From: Saprospiraceae bacterium
GTDB taxonomy: Bacteria; Bacteroidota; Bacteroidia; Chitinophagales; Saprospiraceae
Length of the DNA stretch: 64,000 nt
Assembly (NCBI GenBank): GCA_016710235.1
Contig: JADJLG010000001.1
Location: 1,043,501 to 1,107,500 of the forward strand
Direction: 5' to 3'
Below, one piece after another: positions 36,947 to 47,048 of the stretch. The stretch's first letter is position 1. Each line of letters begins with the position of its first letter. Made by a program: the position numbers and the translations under genes. The notes below the pieces were generated by a model. The model saw only the letters and a program-made list of their open reading frames with translations. It searched no databases and was not told the DNA's origin.

Positions 36947-39900
36947 TCATGATTCTGCACCATGGCAGTTTTTAAATTTCTTACCGCTCCCGCATGGGCA
37001 TGGTTCGTTCCTGCCTACTTTGGGTCCACTGTTGCGTATCGTCTGGACAGCTTGCGGTTCTGCTCTGCCCGCACTTTCCGCCGCTCGTCTAGCATTTTCT
37101 TCTTGCTTGTTGGTTCGTACTTTGCTAAGGTCTGCTTTTTGGGTCTTGGCCTCTTGCATTTCTGTCTCGACAGCGATCATCACCTTGCCTTTGGTCAGAT
37201 AGGAGGTGATTTCTTCATTCATTTTGTACACTAGATTTTCGAACAGTTTGTAGGCTTCCATCTTGTATATGACGAGAGGGTCCTTCTGCTCAAAAGTAGC
37301 CGCTTGAACAGAATCTTTGAGCTCATCTGTATTGCGCAAGTGCTCCTTCCAGTTGCTGTCAAGGATACTCAGAGCAATTGATTTTTCGATATCCCTCATA
37401 ATAGAAGTTCCTTTGGTTCGCAAGGCCTCATCGATCTCAGCGGCAATTGGAACAGGTTCGTTAATGCCATCTTCATAAGGTATGGCTATGCGCTTGTAGT
37501 GATCACCGTGTTCCCTTTTGATACGCTCTATGCCCGGAAGTAGGAGATTACTGATCGCCTCTTCTTTCTTCTTATAAAAGTTATAAAATTCGTCTTCAAA
37601 TCTGGCCAGAACTTCCTGTTCTCTTGATTGTAAGAAGTCAGCATCACGCATCTCCGGTTCAAAACCAAGAAGCATAATCGAGTCATTGACAAATTCCGGA
37701 TAACTCCCAGTAGCTTTGTTTTTGTGGACAATATGTTGAAGTGTACTTCTGAACATATAATCCAGATCTACCGAAAGTCTATATCCCTCCAATGCATGAT
37801 CGCGCTTTTTATAGATCGCTTCTCGTTGGATATTCATGACGTCATCATACTCCAACAGACGTTTTCGCATGGCGAAGTTGTTTTCCTCTACCTTTTTTTG
37901 TGCATTCTCTATTGACTTTGTCACCATGGAGTGCTGCATGACCTCACCTTCTTTGTGTCCGAGTTTGTCCATAATCGTGATCATGCGATCTGAATTGAAA
38001 AGTCGCATGAGGTTGTCCTCGAAGGATACGAAAAACTGGGACGAACCCGGATCTCCCTGACGACCGGACCTTCCGCGAAGCTGTCTGTCCACACGCCTTG
38101 ATTCGTGTCTTTCAGTACCTATGATAGCCAGACCTCCGGCTCGTTTTACCTCATCAGTAATTTTGATGTCCGTACCTCTACCTGCCATGTTCGTAGCTAT
38201 GGTGACTTTACCCGGCAGACCCGCTTCTGCCACAATCTCCGCCTCTCTCTGGTGCTGCTTTGCATTGAGAACGTTGTGAGGTATGCCTCGCAATTGGAGC
38301 ATACGGCTCAATTTTTCAGAAATATCCACAGAAGTCGTACCCACTAATACCGGTCTTCCCTTTTCCGTACAAGATGCAATTTCTTCTATTACAGCATTGA
38401 ATTTCTCTCTTGATGTCTTGTAAACAAGGTCTTCTCTGTCATCCCTGATAACCGGTCTGTTGGTTGGAATAACCACAACGTCCAGCTTATAGATCTGCCA
38501 GAACTCCCCTGCTTCTGTTTCTGCCGTACCCGTCATTCCCGCCAGCTTGTGGAACATCCTGAAGTAGTTTTGGAGTGTGATCGTCGCGTAAGTTTGAGTG
38601 AGTTCTCCCACTTTTACAGCTTCTTTGGCTTCTAAAGCCTGGTGCAGACCATCTGAATATCTTCTGCCCTCCAACATACGACCTGTACCTTCGTCGACGA
38701 TCTTTACTTCACCATCTAAGACCACATATTCTTCATCTTTTTCGAACAAAGTGTAGGCCTTCAAAAGTTGATGAACGCAGTGTAAGCGTTTTGACTTGAT
38801 GGCATAATCATTGAGAACCTTTTCCTTTTTTTCGGTAATTTCTTCCTTGCTCAAATTCGTTTGACCGAGGATTACATTCATTTCTTGGGCCAGATCCGGT
38901 ATGATAAAAAAGTTGGTATCTGATTCTCCTTTAGCCAGAAAATCTTCTCCTTTTCCAGTCAGTTCTACGTGTTTATTTTTTTCGTCAATCGTGAAATAAA
39001 GAGGTTGATCGGCAACTCTCATATTGCGGGATTGCTCCTGCATATAAAAGTTTTCTGTTTTCTGCAATATAGCGCGTACGCCTTCCTCACTAAGATATTT
39101 GATCAATGGTCTGGACTTCGGTAATGCCCTGTAAGCGCGGAATAATGCCATACCTCCTCCTCCTTCGCCCGTTGTTGCATTTCCTTCTGAAATGAGTCTC
39201 CTGGCGTCTGAAAGATTTTGTGTTGCCAATCTTTTTTGTTCGTTGATAAGGCGCTCCACTTTGGGTTTGAGTTCATTGTATTCCTGACTTTCTTCGTCTA
39301 CATCCACCGGACCGGAGATGATTAGTGGTGTTCTGGCGTCGTCTATCAACACACTGTCCACCTCATCTACCATAGCATAATGGTGTTTGCGCTGAACTTT
39401 CTCTTCTGAAGAGCGCACCATATTGTCCCTCAGATAATCGAACCCGAATTCATTGTTCGTACCATAAGTCACGTCACAATTGTAGGCAGCGCGTCTTTGC
39501 TGAGAATGCGGTTTATACTTGTCTATACAATCTATACTGAGATGGAGAAATTCCAATATCGGTCCTATCCACTCACTGTCTCTCCTAGCTAGGTAATCAT
39601 TGACCGTGACAACGTGAACTCCTTCCCCTGTCAAGCCATTGAGATATGCTGGAAGTGTCGCGACCAAGGTTTTTCCTTCTCCGGTACCCATTTCCGCTAT
39701 CTTTCCATCATGGAGTACCATACCACCGATGAGTTGCACATCATAGTGTAGCATATTCCATGTGATTTGACCTCCTGCAGCCGACCAACTGTTGGAATAT
39801 TTGGCTTTATCCCCGTCAAGGTTGATGTAGGAACGAGATACCGATAGGTTTCGGTCGGCATCCGTAGCTGTCACCTCGAGGATCTCGTTCTGCATAAATC

Positions 39901-40255
39901 TCCTGGACGTCTCTTTTACAACAGCAAAGGCCCTTGGCAACAGGGTTTTGAGAACTTCTTCGATAAGGCCGTCTTTTTCTTTTATTGTACTGTCTATTGT
40001 ATTGTAAATCTCTTCTTTACGATGTACATTCTCTTCTTCCTCAGCTGCTTGGCGCAAACTGTCAATTCTCCCATTGATCTCGCTCAGGTACTGCTGTATT
40101 TCTTCTCTGAATTCTACGGTTTTGTTTCTCAATTGGTCATGAGAGAGTGCTTGATATTCTTCATAAAAGCGGTTGATCTCCGGGAGCCTGAGCTGGTATT
40201 CCTTGACATCGCGCTCGTGTTTCGTTCCGAAAATCTTCTTGAGGAAGCCTAACAT
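36947..40255 (-). CDS. secA: Preprotein translocase ATPase SecA
   Basis: Drives proteins through SecYEG. 1102 residues, long as in other Bacteroidota. Walker A MGTGEGKTLVATL, DEVDSVLIDDARTPLIISGP (DEAD-like), preprotein-binding and helical scaffold regions, second motor domain with TNMAGRGTDIKI and GTERHESRRVDRQLRGRSGRQGDPGSSQFF, then a C-terminal linker and the SecB/zinc motif CPCGSGKKFKNCHG. The N-terminus MLGFLKKIFGTKHERD is standard. It is the first gene of the operon running down to the lptG-like gene. Confidence 0.98.
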   Translation of the reverse strand: MLGFLKKIFGTKHERDVKEYQLRLPEINRFYEEYQALSHDQLRNKTVEFREEIQQYLSEINGRIDSLRQAAEEEENVHRKEEIYNTIDSTIKEKDGLIEEVLKTLLPRAFAVVKETSRRFMQNEILEVTATDADRNLSVSRSYINLDGDKAKYSNSWSAAGGQITWNMLHYDVQLIGGMVLHDGKIAEMGTGEGKTLVATLPAYLNGLTGEGVHVVTVNDYLARRDSEWIGPILEFLHLSIDCIDKYKPHSQQRRAAYNCDVTYGTNNEFGFDYLRDNMVRSSEEKVQRKHHYAMVDEVDSVLIDDARTPLIISGPVDVDEESQEYNELKPKVERLINEQKRLATQNLSDARRLISEGNATTGEGGGGMALFRAYRALPKSRPLIKYLSEEGVRAILQKTENFYMQEQSRNMRVADQPLYFTIDEKNKHVELTGKGEDFLAKGESDTNFFIIPDLAQEMNVILGQTNLSKEEITEKKEKVLNDYAIKSKRLHCVHQLLKAYTLFEKDEEYVVLDGEVKIVDEGTGRMLEGRRYSDGLHQALEAKEAVKVGELTQTYATITLQNYFRMFHKLAGMTGTAETEAGEFWQIYKLDVVVIPTNRPVIRDDREDLVYKTSREKFNAVIEEIASCTEKGRPVLVGTTSVDISEKLSRMLQLRGIPHNVLNAKQHQREAEIVAEAGLPGKVTIATNMAGRGTDIKITDEVKRAGGLAIIGTERHESRRVDRQLRGRSGRQGDPGSSQFFVSFEDNLMRLFNSDRMITIMDKLGHKEGEVMQHSMVTKSIENAQKKVEENNFAMRKRLLEYDDVMNIQREAIYKKRDHALEGYRLSVDLDYMFRSTLQHIVHKNKATGSYPEFVNDSIMLLGFEPEMRDADFLQSREQEVLARFEDEFYNFYKKKEEAISNLLLPGIERIKREHGDHYKRIAIPYEDGINEPVPIAAEIDEALRTKGTSIMRDIEKSIALSILDSNWKEHLRNTDELKDSVQAATFEQKDPLVIYKMEAYKLFENLVYKMNEEITSYLTKGKVMIAVETEMQEAKTQKADLSKVRTNKQEENARRAAESAGRAEPQAVQTIRNSGPKVGRNEPCPCGSGKKFKNCHGAES

Positions 40256-40751
40256 AAATCGATTTTAAACTGTAAAGTTAATCATTAACGCTAAAGCTCG
40301 AGGAAACTTGCCCTCTCTGCAACGCAAAGAGCTGATTTGTGGCTTTTTATCCCGAAAACTGCGTTCCAATGCTGCACACAAATCATACCAGAGCCGAAGT
40401 CCTGACAGAATGTCACCAAGAATGCTTTTTGAAAAAGCATTAAAGAGATTGCCCATTTATACCGAAAGCATTGTAAAGTTAGGAGAACGACTGAGCACTG
40501 AGTTGTTTGATCTCGTAGGAACTATTGTCGTTTTAAATAACCATTCCTTTAAGCAATACGTCCAAGGTCTTTATTTCGAATCACCGATTACGAAAAAATC
40601 ATTATAAATTTGATATTGTCTATCTCCTAATCTACCAATATCCTGTAAAGTGTGTAAGTACAAAAGTTATTCTGGAAAGTTTTTTTGCTCTGAACTTTTT
40701 ATAAAATTTAAGGAAATAACTTTTCGCTATATTTAAAACACAGTTTACAAA
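40256..40751. other. Intergenic, no gene seen
   Basis: 496 bp upstream of secA. Only short unlikely open frames. It must hold the secA promoter on the minus strand; a box is not clear to me. Confidence 0.55.
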
Positions 40752-40898
40752 ATGAAAAAAGGAGCGTTTTTAAGCGTCGACTTCCTTAAGCAGTTTAAGA
40801 GTGGTGAAGAGTTGAACTCATTCTTTATGGAGATTCAAAGGCACGGCGTTGAACAACCCCTTAAAGGTGAATTAGATGCCCTTTCGGCTTATATCTAG
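40752..40898 (+). pseudogene. N-terminal fragment of IS256-type transposase
   Basis: 48 codons and a stop. The reading FLKQFKSGEELNSFF, EIQRHGVEQPLKGELDA matches the start of Bacteroidota IS256-family transposases (where GEELN...LQKRGIE-MLEGELD-HL is typical). The catalytic domain is missing; no terminal inverted repeats are seen. A decayed IS remnant in a gene-poor stretch. Confidence 0.65.
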
Positions 40899-41114
40899 CT
40901 TCCGGAATCATACAATCCGAATAACCGTAATAATCATACTGATGCTGGGAGTGAGCATTGTGCGAAAATATCAAAAAAATGATTATGACATTAGTTTTCA
41001 CGTTGTTATGTATTATTTAACTTATGTTTTTGATGCTATAGAGTTTTGTTGTTGTTTATTATGCCTATATAAAACGTTTTTTCAACTCATAAGGTAAACA
41101 AATTGGTCTAATAA
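40899..41114. other. Intergenic between two gene remnants
   Basis: 216 bp, AT-rich, between the IS256 fragment and the receptor pseudogene. No supported feature. Confidence 0.5.
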
Positions 41115-42183
41115 ATGGGAAGTACTTTAATCTGTGGGGGATTGAATGGAAATACCAATATCAGTCTCGGCCAAGGAAAAAACTTTAAACCCAGTCTTGG
41201 CGCAAATGCAAATTTTCGCAAACACAAAATCAATTTGTTCGGAAATTATTCGATTAGTAAACCCGACAACTTTACTAATTTTTACATAAACCGACAAATT
41301 TTTAATCCGACCAGAGAGGTGAGTGCAATATTTGACCAGTCCAGTGTTATCAAGCAAGATTTTTTAGCACAGACTTTGAAGTTAGGTGCTGATTATTACT
41401 TCCATCCAAAATTTATTCTAGGTGCTTTCGCATATCTTAATCTGAGTGACAATATTCGTCACGGAAGTTCTAACTCAATCGTTTCCAATCCGGAACATAT
41501 TGTGCAATACAACACGAAAACCAATCAATATTCTACTGACAATAAAACAAATGTACTACTGAATTTCAATTTGAAAAAATCATATGATAAACAAAATAAA
41601 GACCTCGGCTTTGATCTTGTCTTTGGTAATTATAATCTATCGACTGAGTAAGATTTTAACAATCAGTTTCTAGATCCTCAGGGAGTCTTATTTGATTCAT
41701 TCTACTTGAATTCCAATCAAAAAGGAAATATAATCGTTTTTTCCGCCAAAGTAGATTACAGTCTATTCTTATACAAAATAAAGCTTGAAACCGGTATAAA
41801 ATCCAGCTTAGTAAAAACCGAAAATGATCTTCGCTTGTTTAAACTAACCAACAATTCTCCTAATTTTGATACTTCACGTTCATGCGCCTTTTCCTATCAT
41901 GAAAATATTAATGCCGGATACTTGATTTTAAGTACGGAGGATAAAAACTTAGAATATCAACTATGCTTACGCATCGAACAAACTTTCCACTTATAAATTT
42001 GCTATTAATGATATTTTCCATAAAAATAAAATCAGAGTGCAGGTGGATCATGACAATCAAAAGTTTCATACTGACAGAAATTGGGATTCAACAGTAGCGA
42101 CATTCATTTACACCTCCGTTTTGGAAAATCCGGTGTACAAAAAGCGCGACAAAGTCAATCCGATATGGAAGATGAAAAAATGA
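41115..42183 (+). pseudogene. Outer-membrane receptor (TonB-dependent-like) remnant
   Basis: About 350 codons of the C-terminal barrel of the outer-membrane beta-barrel/TonB-dependent family: LNGNTNISLGQGKNF, NANFRKHKINLFGNYS, LKLGADYYFHPKFILGAFAYL, VDYSLFLYKIKLETGIKSS, then INDIFHKNKIRVQVDHDNQ near the end. It is broken by an in-frame TAA at 41649-41651 and by a one-base shift near 41992, after which the reading resumes to a TGA at 42181. The plug and most of the barrel upstream are missing. A clear relic, probably of a carrier-protein uptake receptor. Confidence 0.78.
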
Positions 42184-42625
42184 GGGCTGGATAAAATTCT
42201 TTAGACTTAATTTTCTAAGTTGGAAATACTTTTTTTCTTAGAATCCAGCTTTTAATTTGTTGAATAAATTTGCGTTTGTTCAATTTTAAATTGGATATCC
42301 TGATGAAAAGCCTCATCAGAAAAATAAAAATCGCTTTCATTTTTTATCGATTGTAGCTGCAAGAAAAAATCCTCTTAGATCCGGTTTTCTATTCTGAAAA
42401 TTTCAATAAGGCAAAACGGGTAATTGATTTGTTTTGAGGTAAAATGACAATTTTTGCAACAAACATTTTATACAATCTATGATCGTCCTTCCTTTACAGA
42501 AAATATTAGCCCAAATTGTAAAGCAGGAGATCGATCGAGAATCAAACTGACTATAAAATCTGGCTTAATTCAGATGCTATTCATTTTTTACTGTAATTTC
42601 ATGATTTAATTAAGCTCTTACTCAA
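42184..42625. other. Intergenic, no gene seen
   Basis: 442 bp of AT-rich sequence between the receptor relic and the propeller lipoprotein. Short frames only; none has a recognisable family. Confidence 0.5.
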
Positions 42626-43702
42626 ATGTTCACTTCGATTTGGTTTTCTATAGTGCTGTGGATGATTGCTCCATTTTTAATGCTGCCTTCTTCTTGCAAG
42701 CAACATAAGATCCAGGCTGCTTTGCCCACAAGACCGAACGAAGAAGTTACAAACAATTATCCTTTCGGGAAAAATATTGATTTCATCTTTCAGGACAAAA
42801 AAGATCGGTATTGGATTGCTAGCAATGCAGATGGTGTTTTCAGATATGACGGCAACACTATCGTTCATTTTACGGATTCAGTTGGATTTTGCTTCAATTA
42901 TGTCTGGTCAATTCAAGAAGATACTCAGGGGAATTTGTGGTTTGCAGGTCGAGATGGTATTTGTCGATACGATGGAATTAAATTTAGCAACTTTAATGAG
43001 ACCATCGCTTCTGCTCCGGAAGGCAAGCTAAACTTTATGCCGGGTGATCTGATCTTTGCGATTCCGGACGGTAAGACAGTACATTATGATGGAAAGAAAT
43101 TTACCCAGTTTAAAATTACTCCTGAAACGTATATTCCTGAGCGAAGTAATCTCAATCGTCCTTATGCATTGTATTCTTATCTCAGAGATCAATCCGGAAA
43201 AATCTGGTTTGGCACTCAATCCAAGGGTGTCTGCGTGTATGATGGATATCAGTATAAATACATGGATAGTTTGGATCTCGGCGGTCCTGCTGTGCGCACC
43301 ATTTTAGCAGATAAAAATGGCAACTTGTGGTTTGGCAATAATGGTGGTGGATTATTCCAATTTGACGGCAAGCATTTGATCAATATTACCGAAAAGTTCG
43401 GTCTTGGTAATCAGGAGTTTTTACGAAATTTTGCTTCAAAGGATATGCCAACTTCTATGGCGCGTGTGTTTGCAATCAATGAGGATACTTCCGGCAATAT
43501 ATGGGTGGGTACAGCAGATGCCGGAATCTGGAGATATGACGGCAAAGAATTGAAACATTATACTGTAGAAGATGGCCTTTGTGGATACAATATCATTCAC
43601 ATTTTCGAAAACCGAACCGGGGATTTGTGGTTTGTTTGCAATGGACAGGAGATCATGTACTTTGACGGTCAAAGTTTCAGACCTGTAATATTTCTCCATT
43701 GA
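42626..43702 (+). CDS. Lipoprotein with two-component-regulator-type beta-propeller
   Basis: 358 residues. A lipoprotein-like signal ends in MLPSSC (Cys24). The mature protein is one propeller made of Reg_prop-type blades: IFQDKKDRYWIASNADGVFRYDG, IQEDTQGNLWFAGRDGICRYDG, DQSGKIWFGTQSKGVCVYDG, DKNGNLWFGNNGGGLFQFDG, NEDTSGNIWVGTADAGIWRYDG. These blades usually sense or bind glycans in hybrid two-component systems. Here no kinase or DNA-binding part follows, so it is a stand-alone envelope lipoprotein. It is the only intact gene in the decayed 40.3-44.9 kb stretch. Confidence 0.85.
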   Translation: MFTSIWFSIVLWMIAPFLMLPSSCKQHKIQAALPTRPNEEVTNNYPFGKNIDFIFQDKKDRYWIASNADGVFRYDGNTIVHFTDSVGFCFNYVWSIQEDTQGNLWFAGRDGICRYDGIKFSNFNETIASAPEGKLNFMPGDLIFAIPDGKTVHYDGKKFTQFKITPETYIPERSNLNRPYALYSYLRDQSGKIWFGTQSKGVCVYDGYQYKYMDSLDLGGPAVRTILADKNGNLWFGNNGGGLFQFDGKHLINITEKFGLGNQEFLRNFASKDMPTSMARVFAINEDTSGNIWVGTADAGIWRYDGKELKHYTVEDGLCGYNIIHIFENRTGDLWFVCNGQEIMYFDGQSFRPVIFLH

Positions 43703-44710
43703 GTTTCGCACAAGCCTTGATGTAAAGCGTCTCTGCTCCCACTACTTTGAGGATATGTTTTACTCAAAATGCTGAGTATAATATTAAAAAGAATTCCGTT
43801 TTTACGATTACTTCCAAAATTGTGTTGCTTAATGGATATTTCATTTGGCTGGTCAGCGTTTATTGAGTGTTAACCCAATCTTTGCAGCTGAAAATCTCTT
43901 TCGAGTCATAGTATCTCTAATAATAAAGTTTTAGTGAATGAATAATAAACTACAGTTAATAGCGGAATAATATTTTAATTAGATTAGTTCCTTACTAAAT
44001 AATATTGTGAGCTATTTTATAATAGACAAATATTGATTTAGATATTCCTCCCCTTACCAAAATATTCATTACTTTATATAAATTGCCTTCTACATAGCTA
44101 TCTTTAAATAAAAAGAGAAAGAATATCTAATCTATGCTCAAGTTTTCCGTTGGATGTTAATTTCCGGTCTTTTCTTTCTTGTTCTTAAAAAAATAGTGAA
44201 GTATGAATGGCTACGATGCCTATTTCTGAAAATTCGATAATAAAATAAGACATTGGATGTCATTATAGATTGGCTCATTAATTTACACCAGGCGATTTTT
44301 CAATGAAAACCAGGATGAGTTATGTAGCCAATGCCGGGGGTATTCATTCCCAAAATCTTGCTGAAAATAGTAATGGGCTAAATTCTGCGATTGTATTCGC
44401 ATCTAGTCCTCTGATCCTAATAAATTGTAGAAATCACGATACTGCTGGCATAAAACTTAATGGATACTCCTTTGAAAGTTTGGTTCCTTTTTCTTGAATT
44501 GTCTTCACCTCACCAAGTTTAATTTATTGGTTGATCTATTTCCTTGTTACTATGCCTTCCTTTCCATTAAATCCTTAGAATCACATACATTGAAAGGAAT
44601 AAATTTCCTTGGTTAAACATTAAACCTAATATCAAACCAAGATTTTCTCTGTATTCAATTGAAATAGAGTGAACTCTTTTTATAATTGCTGAAATATATA
44701 TTTCTTCCTA

Positions 44711-44726
44711 TGTTCCACGTGGAACA
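44711..44726. promoter_or_regulatory. parS site 1 (ParB-binding palindrome)
   Basis: TGTTCCACGTGGAACA, a perfect 16-bp palindrome equal to the widespread chromosomal parS consensus (TGTTYCACGTGRAACA). ParB loads here to organise the origin region. Confidence 0.9.
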
Positions 44727-44884
44727 TGTTAGATTCAAATGATTCGATTCATAATGGTATAACGAATACCTAAAATTGGTTCACTTCTTAGCAGTAAAAT
44801 TGACCTTCTTAAGTATCAGCAATTGGGTAAAATAGAAAACAAAATCAGCGACAGATAATTCATGGCGGATACAAATAACAGATG

Positions 44885-44900
44885 TGTTCCACGTGGAACA
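44885..44900. promoter_or_regulatory. parS site 2 (ParB-binding palindrome)
   Basis: A second perfect TGTTCCACGTGGAACA, 174 bp from the first, just before the terminator of the gene at 44950. Two exact copies so near each other cannot be chance. Confidence 0.92.
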
Positions 44901-44904
44901 TAAA

Positions 44905-44926
44905 AAAGGCCTCAAACGAGGCCTTT
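44905..44926 (-). terminator. Strong hairpin terminator
   Basis: AAAGGCCTC, loop AAAC, GAGGCCTTT: a perfect 9-bp stem. On the minus strand it is followed by TTTTTTA, so it ends the transcript of the gene stopping at 44950. Confidence 0.8.
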
Positions 44927-44949
44927 CCTTTTTACTTCACAACAAAAAA

Positions 44950-46452
44950 CTATTTAATTCTATACCTCAAACCAACCAGTATTCCAGTCTGCAAATACTT
45001 GTGGGACAAAGAATATGAGGGAGTCGTCAAATCCTTCACATAATATCGGACTGATGGTTCTAATAACAACATAAAATTCTTATTCAACTTATAGTTAAAT
45101 CCAAAACTTCCTAAAAGTGAAACACCAGCTCTTGTTTTATAAAATCGCTCACCACCTTCCAAATATGGGTTAGACAGGTCATACAGACTCTTGAGATCTT
45201 CACCATAAACCTTGCCTCGTTGTGTTGACATTATATTCAAGCCTACTCCTAAACTAGCAGACATAATAAAATCTCTCATCTCCAATTCATATCCTAAAAA
45301 AATGGGTATATCTATAAATGTATACCTGTTCTTGATTTCTAATACTTCCAACTCCTCCACAGTATCAATACGGATAATGTTGCCGTTCTCATCCTTGATC
45401 GTCTTCTCAATAAATACCGAACCTTTGATGTGATTGAATTTCTCAGTGTTCATGCTATAAATAAATCCAGTTCTGAAAGCCAAACCCTGTGGCATGACGT
45501 ACGAGGCCCTTACTCCAGAACTAAACGCCATTGTTGGTCTCTCTGATCCGCTTCTTTTCTCCGCATAGGCAAGTGCTCCCTGCTCCCTGGCATCCATTTT
45601 TCGGATACTCAACTCAGGAGTATAATATGCATCAATGTAATAATGTGTCAATTTGATTGGTCTTGTGACCAGACAACCATCAATATTCGGCTTCTTTGTT
45701 TTCTTTGTAGAGTTAGGTAATGTCATTAGGCTCGGCATCATGCTTACAGATAAACTAGAAACTTCTTCACGACTCTCACCTTCGTCACCTAATACACTTC
45801 CCTGATTAGACGTATTATCCTTGTTAGCAAATTCTCCCAACTTCTTATAATTCTCTTTCAATACAAAATTCAATTCCTCATTTTGGACATTCACTCCAAA
45901 AGCATCTGAATTGTCGTCAATGCCTTTTCTCTGGTTATCATTTCGATTTTCTATATGCGTCCTGGTAGCTATACCATTTTCAAAATTTCTTTCTCCTCCA
46001 GTCGTTCTTAATGATGACTCTCTGTCCAAAGTTCGTATACGATTAAAGCTTCGGTCCTTTAAATCTGCTGTACTTAGCTCATTTTCAGTCATTTGTGATG
46101 ATTCTGAGCTTAAGGATTCAATAGGATGATGATCCACCGTATTTGACATATTGTCGCCTGATGTAGCGCCATCAGTAGAGGATCCATCAGCAAGGGACTT
46201 TGTGGTTGCATCTCCATTATCACGCACCTGGTTAGTGTTATACCAATAATATACTCCAGCTCCTACGCCCGCCGAAATAGTCAATGCGATCAATAATGTA
46301 GAAAACCAAAATACCAGGCCGCGTCTGGATTTTTTATTTCCATCCAACTGATCTGCGATTCCCTGCCATAAATGTTCAGGATGTTCATACTGAAAATCTT
46401 TCAGCTTTTGTCTGAACATTCCGTCAATTTTCGACTCTTTGTTTAAGTTCAT
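44950..46452 (-). CDS. Anti-sigma-like membrane protein with C-terminal beta-barrel-like domain
   Basis: 500 residues. A cytoplasmic part of about 45 residues (FRQKLKDFQYEHPEHLWQGI) is followed by one membrane helix (about 46-70), a long polar Ser/Thr/Asn/Asp linker to about 265, and a C-terminal region of amphipathic strands like small outer-membrane porins (AFSSGVRASYVMPQGLAFRTGFIYSM, FIDIPIFLGYELEMRDFIMSASLGVGLN, GILVGLRYRIK). Its ATG overlaps the stop of the sigma-factor gene by one base, the classical sigma/anti-sigma pairing. So it likely holds the sigma factor at the inner membrane. How a barrel-like domain works there is unclear. Confidence 0.8.
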   Translation of the reverse strand: MNLNKESKIDGMFRQKLKDFQYEHPEHLWQGIADQLDGNKKSRRGLVFWFSTLLIALTISAGVGAGVYYWYNTNQVRDNGDATTKSLADGSSTDGATSGDNMSNTVDHHPIESLSSESSQMTENELSTADLKDRSFNRIRTLDRESSLRTTGGERNFENGIATRTHIENRNDNQRKGIDDNSDAFGVNVQNEELNFVLKENYKKLGEFANKDNTSNQGSVLGDEGESREEVSSLSVSMMPSLMTLPNSTKKTKKPNIDGCLVTRPIKLTHYYIDAYYTPELSIRKMDAREQGALAYAEKRSGSERPTMAFSSGVRASYVMPQGLAFRTGFIYSMNTEKFNHIKGSVFIEKTIKDENGNIIRIDTVEELEVLEIKNRYTFIDIPIFLGYELEMRDFIMSASLGVGLNIMSTQRGKVYGEDLKSLYDLSNPYLEGGERFYKTRAGVSLLGSFGFNYKLNKNFMLLLEPSVRYYVKDLTTPSYSLSHKYLQTGILVGLRYRIK

Positions 46453-46988
46453 TACACCAAAAAATTAGAATTCTTAATTATCTTATCTTGTAAAACCTTT
46501 CTTGCTTTTGCCAACTGAGATCGAGAGGTACTTTCTTCGATGTGCATCATCTCAGAAATTTCTTTATGCGAATACCCTTCAATGGCGAATAGATTGAATA
46601 CCATTCTATAACCATCGGGCAACTCAGCTATCATATCCATCATCTCCTGTTCTGAAATTTGATCTATCGCATCCGGTTGAACCCCTTCCTCAACAACTGT
46701 ATCTATCGTATAACTTTCGTTTTGGTTGCATTTCTTGTGATATTTCTTGATCGCATTATTTATCATAATCCTTCTGATCCACTGCTCTAATGGACCATCA
46801 TTTTTAAACTGATCAAGATTCATAAACACCCGAATGAAACCATCTTGCAGTAGGTCTTCAGCCTCCATTCTATGCTTGGAATAGCGCATGCAAACGGCTA
46901 GCATCTTTCCTGCAAAAAGGTCAAAGAGTTTCTTCTGGGAGATACGATCACCCCGAAGACAAGCTTCAACCATTTCAAGCACTTCCAT
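46452..46988 (-). CDS. ECF-type sigma-70 factor with adjoining anti-sigma
   Basis: 178 residues. Region 2: LLQDGFIRVFMNLDQFKNDGPLEQWIRRIMINNAI, preceded by MLAVCMRYSKHRMEAED. Region 4: ELPDGYRMVFNLFAIEGYSHKEISEMMHIEESTSRSQLAKARKVL. The two parts are intact and the length is usual for ECF factors. TAATG overlap with the next gene couples it to its membrane-bound partner, which implies control by an envelope signal. Confidence 0.94.
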   Translation of the reverse strand: MEVLEMVEACLRGDRISQKKLFDLFAGKMLAVCMRYSKHRMEAEDLLQDGFIRVFMNLDQFKNDGPLEQWIRRIMINNAIKKYHKKCNQNESYTIDTVVEEGVQPDAIDQISEQEMMDMIAELPDGYRMVFNLFAIEGYSHKEISEMMHIEESTSRSQLAKARKVLQDKIIKNSNFLV

Positions 46989-47048
46989 TTGTATTCATAA
47001 CAGACCCTGCGTATAGTTCATACGCTGCCTGTTCATACTTTAATTCAT

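Larger units (their letters stand above)
43703..44949. other. Long gene-poor stretch holding the parS pair
   Basis: 1.25 kb, AT-rich, without a believable gene: a 64-codon frame at 44303 has no family, no signal and odd composition. The only clear elements are two parS sites and a terminator at its right end, listed separately. Confidence 0.6.

Noticed and set aside
44303..44497. A 64-codon frame in the gene-poor stretch
   Set aside because: No start context, signal or family; likely chance.
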